A stretch of DNA of 17,709 bases from an uncultured Eubacteriales bacterium (lineage in GTDB: Bacteria; Bacillota; Clostridia; Lachnospirales; Lachnospiraceae). Under the pieces are notes generated by a model, which was given only the letters and a program-made list of their open reading frames with translations, was not told the origin of the DNA and did not search any database. Location: assembly GCA_900321525.1 (NCBI GenBank), contig ONWL01000037.1, forward strand, positions 1 to 17,709, read 5' to 3'. Positions 15,202 through 17,709 of the stretch are shown piece after piece (position 1 is the stretch's first letter; every line of letters begins with the position of its first letter). Both the position numbers and the translations under genes were made by a program.

Positions 15202-16686
15202 CTATCTGTCCTCCTGAAATATAAGGCTCAGTCTGGGCATGGTAAAATTCCCGTCCTCACAATGTACCACACAGGTTTCTTCTTTGCGGCTCATATCCAG
15301 CACATATACCCTTCCGTCATCGGTTCTTGCAGAATGGGTTCCATCCTCCAGTGCATCAGACAGCCATTTCAGCAGAATTTCCCGCACTCTTGGCTCAATT
15401 ACCGGCAGATTTGCAAATTCGATCCGCCCGTCCACTTCCAGCTCTGCCAGTTTTTTTCGTTCTTCCTGTAACTGCTGCAACATCTGACTGCGTACTGCTT
15501 CCTTCTCCCTGCTGCTGTCTGGCATGGCACTGCGCCTTGTTTTTTCCCGGTACGTTCTGATCCTGGGCTTTAAAGTCACTACCCCCGGATTTTCCTCATA
15601 TACGCTCTGATTGATGCTCTCTGTCTCCCGGTTCCAGTCTCCCTTTACATGAAAAGGACGTTCCATACCAAATACCATGGCCGACATTTTGTGTGCCTCT
15701 GAAACATCCTGACATTTCATAAAAATCGAAGCAACTTTTCGATATTCTTCTTTTCGATTGGCTCCCAGTGCATTCTTTTCACTTAACTGTGCCGCATAAC
15801 GGGTGATTCTTCTGATGATCTCATTTGTGGAATCAAACAACTTTCCTGCTTCGTTTTCCCGCCCATTTTCTGATACAAACCATTCATAGATGCTTTGATA
15901 CCGTCCCCACGTCTTTTCCTCTATCATGGACAGTGACACTTCTACATCCATTCGTGGAATAGAAAGTTCGTACTGATTCACTTTATCCAGTATCTGGGAC
16001 AGCGTCTCCCTGTCCATCATACGCAGATGTTCTTCAATCACACCTACATTTCTCTGCAACCCTTTGATGAAGCTTCTCAGATACTCGATCAATTTGTCCT
16101 TAAAAAGCAGAAATTCTCTTGTCCGCATCATTTCTTCTGCTTTCACACTGTTCAAATCCCGAATATAATCCTGATAGTTCTGATTGAGACGTATAAAATC
16201 ATTGTTCAGATCATTCCACCAGGTATAGACCGTATCCATGTCTGCATCTGCCATCTTTCCCATCCGTTCCACATCCCGTCGAATCCGCTCCAACAATGTG
16301 GGTTCCAAAGAAGCACCTTCAATAAACAGATTTTCCAGACGCACCACCAGACGCTCAATCTCCACACTATACTGGGACATCTGATAGCGAAACTTTTTAT
16401 TCTTAAATTCCTCCAGAGAAGAGACTTTTCTCGTATCCTGGATGGTCACCAGATTCTTCCATTCTGTAAGTGCCGCCAGATCCTGCTGACACTGTTCCAT
16501 CCGATACTCCTGAAAATAGGGATGCTGCTTCATCTGGGCATACACTTCTTCCTGATACATCCAGTACTTCAACTTCTCATAATTTTCAAAAAAAATGCGC
16601 ATAATGCTCCGATACCGATCTGCATTATCCGCATTTAAATACTTTGCTTCTGTCAAAGGCTTGATTAATTTTTCTGTTACATCCAT
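15202..16686 (-). CDS. jetA: Wadjet type II JetA, kleisin-like subunit
   Basis: A 494-residue TIGR02677/DUF2397-family protein, the kleisin-like subunit that bridges the two JetC heads. The N-terminus (MDVTEKLIKPLTEAKYLN) leads into winged-helix segments (YRSIMRIFFENYEKLKYWMY). A largely helical middle part and a basic stretch (PRIRTYREKTRR) follow, then a C-terminal winged-helix-like domain. The ATG at 16686 has GGAGG 9 nt upstream. As first gene of jetABCD it lies directly behind a predicted promoter with a palindromic element. Length is as expected for the family and no disruption is seen. Confidence 0.92.
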   Translation of the reverse strand: MDVTEKLIKPLTEAKYLNADNADRYRSIMRIFFENYEKLKYWMYQEEVYAQMKQHPYFQEYRMEQCQQDLAALTEWKNLVTIQDTRKVSSLEEFKNKKFRYQMSQYSVEIERLVVRLENLFIEGASLEPTLLERIRRDVERMGKMADADMDTVYTWWNDLNNDFIRLNQNYQDYIRDLNSVKAEEMMRTREFLLFKDKLIEYLRSFIKGLQRNVGVIEEHLRMMDRETLSQILDKVNQYELSIPRMDVEVSLSMIEEKTWGRYQSIYEWFVSENGRENEAGKLFDSTNEIIRRITRYAAQLSEKNALGANRKEEYRKVASIFMKCQDVSEAHKMSAMVFGMERPFHVKGDWNRETESINQSVYEENPGVVTLKPRIRTYREKTRRSAMPDSSREKEAVRSQMLQQLQEERKKLAELEVDGRIEFANLPVIEPRVREILLKWLSDALEDGTHSARTDDGRVYVLDMSRKEETCVVHCEDGNFTMPRLSLIFQEDR

Positions 16687-16701
16687 CTGTGCGATCCTCC
16701 C

Positions 16702-16724
16702 CAGTTATACTCACAGTATAACTG
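16702..16724. promoter_or_regulatory. Perfect 9-bp inverted repeat, candidate operator of the Wadjet operon
   Basis: Arms CAGTTATAC (16702-16710) and GTATAACTG (16716-16724) are perfect inverses around TCACA. The element covers the predicted -10 and transcription start of jetA and ends just before its ribosome binding site. This is the standard position of a repressor operator. The cognate regulator is not identifiable in this window. Confidence 0.65.
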
Positions 16725-16743
16725 AGATGGCGCATAAATGCAA
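16715..16743 (-). promoter_or_regulatory. Predicted jetABCD promoter
   Basis: On the minus strand -10 TATACT (16720-16715, five of six consensus bases) and -35 TTGCAT (16743-16738, weak) are 17 bp apart. The predicted start near 16708 leaves a leader of about 20 nt before the jetA ATG. Confidence 0.55.
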
Positions 16744-16755
16744 TGGAAGAATCTC

Positions 16756-17199
16756 TTATTCCAATAAATATCCTGCTTTATATGAGCATTCCAGATAACT
16801 TGGATTTTGATAATACAAATCTGTCTTAAAGTCAGATATCGCATCACTCAAAAAAGACGAAAATAGATGAATCAATTCTTTTACTTCTTCTCCAGGTTCT
16901 GCACAATCTTCGATCATAATTGCATATAGCCTGCCAATATCCAGATAGCCAGGGATTGCATATGGACTGTCTTTGCTCGGATCAAAATCTCCAAAAGGAA
17001 TTTGATACCATTCCATCAGTTCGTCACATACCTGCTCAAAAGAAAGACAGTGATTGACCTCTGCATCGTAAAGCTGCTTTTTGATTCCCTCTTCACCTAA
17101 AGCATGTACGATGACTCCCCTACGATTCTTTGAATATCTGGCAACATATTCAATTAACGCACAAACATAAAACAAATCATCTTTTTGCTTATTTGTCAT
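16756..17199 (-). CDS. Partner protein of a DUF3990 module, function unknown
   Basis: A 147-residue acidic, soluble protein. The first half (DDLFYVCALIEYVARYSKNR and ALGEEGIKKQLYDAEVNHC) resembles proteins repeatedly found beside DUF3990 genes and is weakly like DUF3791. The second half includes YAIPGYLDIGRLYAIMIED and ends DLYYQNPSYLECSYKAGYLL. No catalytic motif or membrane segment is visible. The ATG at 17199 is used because AGGAG is 11 nt upstream; a GTG at 17211 is too close to that site. It overlaps the DUF3990 gene by 11 nt, so the two are translationally coupled. A role as an antitoxin or specificity partner is inferred only from the pairing. Confidence 0.7.
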   Translation of the reverse strand: MTNKQKDDLFYVCALIEYVARYSKNRRGVIVHALGEEGIKKQLYDAEVNHCLSFEQVCDELMEWYQIPFGDFDPSKDSPYAIPGYLDIGRLYAIMIEDCAEPGEEVKELIHLFSSFLSDAISDFKTDLYYQNPSYLECSYKAGYLLE

Positions 17200-17653
17200 A
17201 TACAATCTCACTCCTGTTATAAGTCAGACAATCCAATGCAGATAGCGTATGAAAACTCATCTGATGGGTTGGATATTTAAATTCAGCCAATGCCCAGAAT
17301 TGCTTCCTTGTAATTTTTCCAGTAATAAAATCATTCACGTAATTCCAGATGGTATCATCTGCCATTGGTCCCTCTACAATATCATAAGTATGCGTCTCGC
17401 CATTTCGACATCTGGCAATGAAATCTAACCATTCATCCGTCATTTCGTCAAAACGCAATATACGCAACTCACCATTTGGTTCATAATCATAAATGTTGAT
17501 AACTGGCTCTCCTACTCCTCGATTTGCCCATCGCATCGCCTGTTTCCAATTATTTGTACAATAGAATCCCCAGGAAAAATCCTTTGTATATCTGGTTTTA
17601 CGTATCTCCGGATATACAACAATCTCCTTGCTTGCATGATATAAAATGCTCAC
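17189..17653 (-). CDS. DUF3990 family protein, ADP-ribosyltransferase-like
   Basis: A 154-residue protein matching the DUF3990 pattern: an N-terminal ILYHAS, then DFSWGFYCT, QAMRWA, EWLDFIARCRNGE, YDIVEGPMADD and a helical C-terminal part. The LYHxS and GFYxT motifs recall the His and Tyr NAD-binding positions of H-Y-E ADP-ribosyltransferases, so the family is suspected to be a toxin or modifying enzyme. Activity is not established. The GTG start at 17653 follows GGGGGA by 5 nt. It is coupled to the next gene by overlap and lies just upstream of the Wadjet operon, consistent with a defence or toxin-antitoxin neighbourhood. Confidence 0.82.
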   Translation of the reverse strand: MSILYHASKEIVVYPEIRKTRYTKDFSWGFYCTNNWKQAMRWANRGVGEPVINIYDYEPNGELRILRFDEMTDEWLDFIARCRNGETHTYDIVEGPMADDTIWNYVNDFITGKITRKQFWALAEFKYPTHQMSFHTLSALDCLTYNRSEIVYDK

Positions 17654-17676
17654 TTAAATCCCCCTATCAACTCTTC

Positions 17677-17709
17677 CTATTTCTTCTCTTCCGTTTCAAC
17701 TGTTTTTCT
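17677..17709 (-). CDS. Possible C-terminal end of a further gene (partial)
   Basis: From the window edge the minus strand reads RKTVETEEKK then TAG (17679-17677). The charged tail, ending 23 nt before the DUF3990 start, would fit the end of an upstream co-transcribed gene, perhaps the small DUF3791 protein often paired with DUF3990. Ten codons are too few to be certain. Confidence 0.3.
   Translation of the reverse strand, partial: RKTVETEEKK

Overview
The window looks like chromosomal DNA from an anaerobic Bacillota, probably a Clostridia/Lachnospiraceae relative (Blautia- or Ruminococcus-like). The reasons are AT-leaning DNA, AGGAGG-type ribosome binding sites, frequent GTG/TTG starts, an Agr-type peptide quorum-sensing locus, a PqqD/radical-SAM peptide cluster and a type II Wadjet operon. 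The genus call is an inference. No rRNA, tRNA, CRISPR array, insertion sequence or origin was seen, and no stretch over 300 bases lacks a gene.

Region 1 (1-5160) is a signalling locus. A divergent regulatory region (about 2961-3117) separates two arms. To the right, a LytTR response regulator and a GHKL (AgrC-type) histidine kinase overlap by 17 nt. To the left run agrB, a short agrD-like gene, a small secreted protein, an FtsX/MacB-type permease and its ATPase, which runs off the left edge. Two features stand out. The AgrD-like peptide has no cysteine, so any autoinducer would be a Ser lactone. The reading frame of agrB is interrupted by a TGA at codon 8 behind a strong ribosome binding site, leaving only a GTG restart 36 nt downstream of the stop.

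Region 2 (5187-8355, minus strand) is a compact five-gene RiPP-type operon. In transcription order it holds a PqqD-like recognition protein, a radical SAM/SPASM maturase, a 119-residue candidate precursor with four cysteines, an HPr-kinase-like ATPase (relative of lasso-peptide kinases) and an S26/SipW-like Ser-His peptidase. No transporter is present. The pqqD/radical-SAM junction carries a perfect 28-bp tandem duplication that leaves both reading frames intact.

Region 3 (8491-16724, minus strand) is a complete type II Wadjet anti-plasmid system, jetA-jetB-jetC-jetD (TIGR02677/02678/02680/02679 families): an SMC-like DNA loop-extruding complex with a Toprim nuclease. A predicted promoter in front of jetA has a perfect 9-bp inverted repeat over its -10 element, which looks like a repressor operator.

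Region 4 (16756-17709, minus strand) holds a DUF3990 protein (ADP-ribosyltransferase-like), an overlapping partner gene and possibly the last codons of a third gene at the window edge. This resembles a toxin-antitoxin-like module just upstream of the Wadjet operon. Quorum sensing, a RiPP operon, plasmid defence and a toxin-like module lie side by side, which makes this an accessory island.
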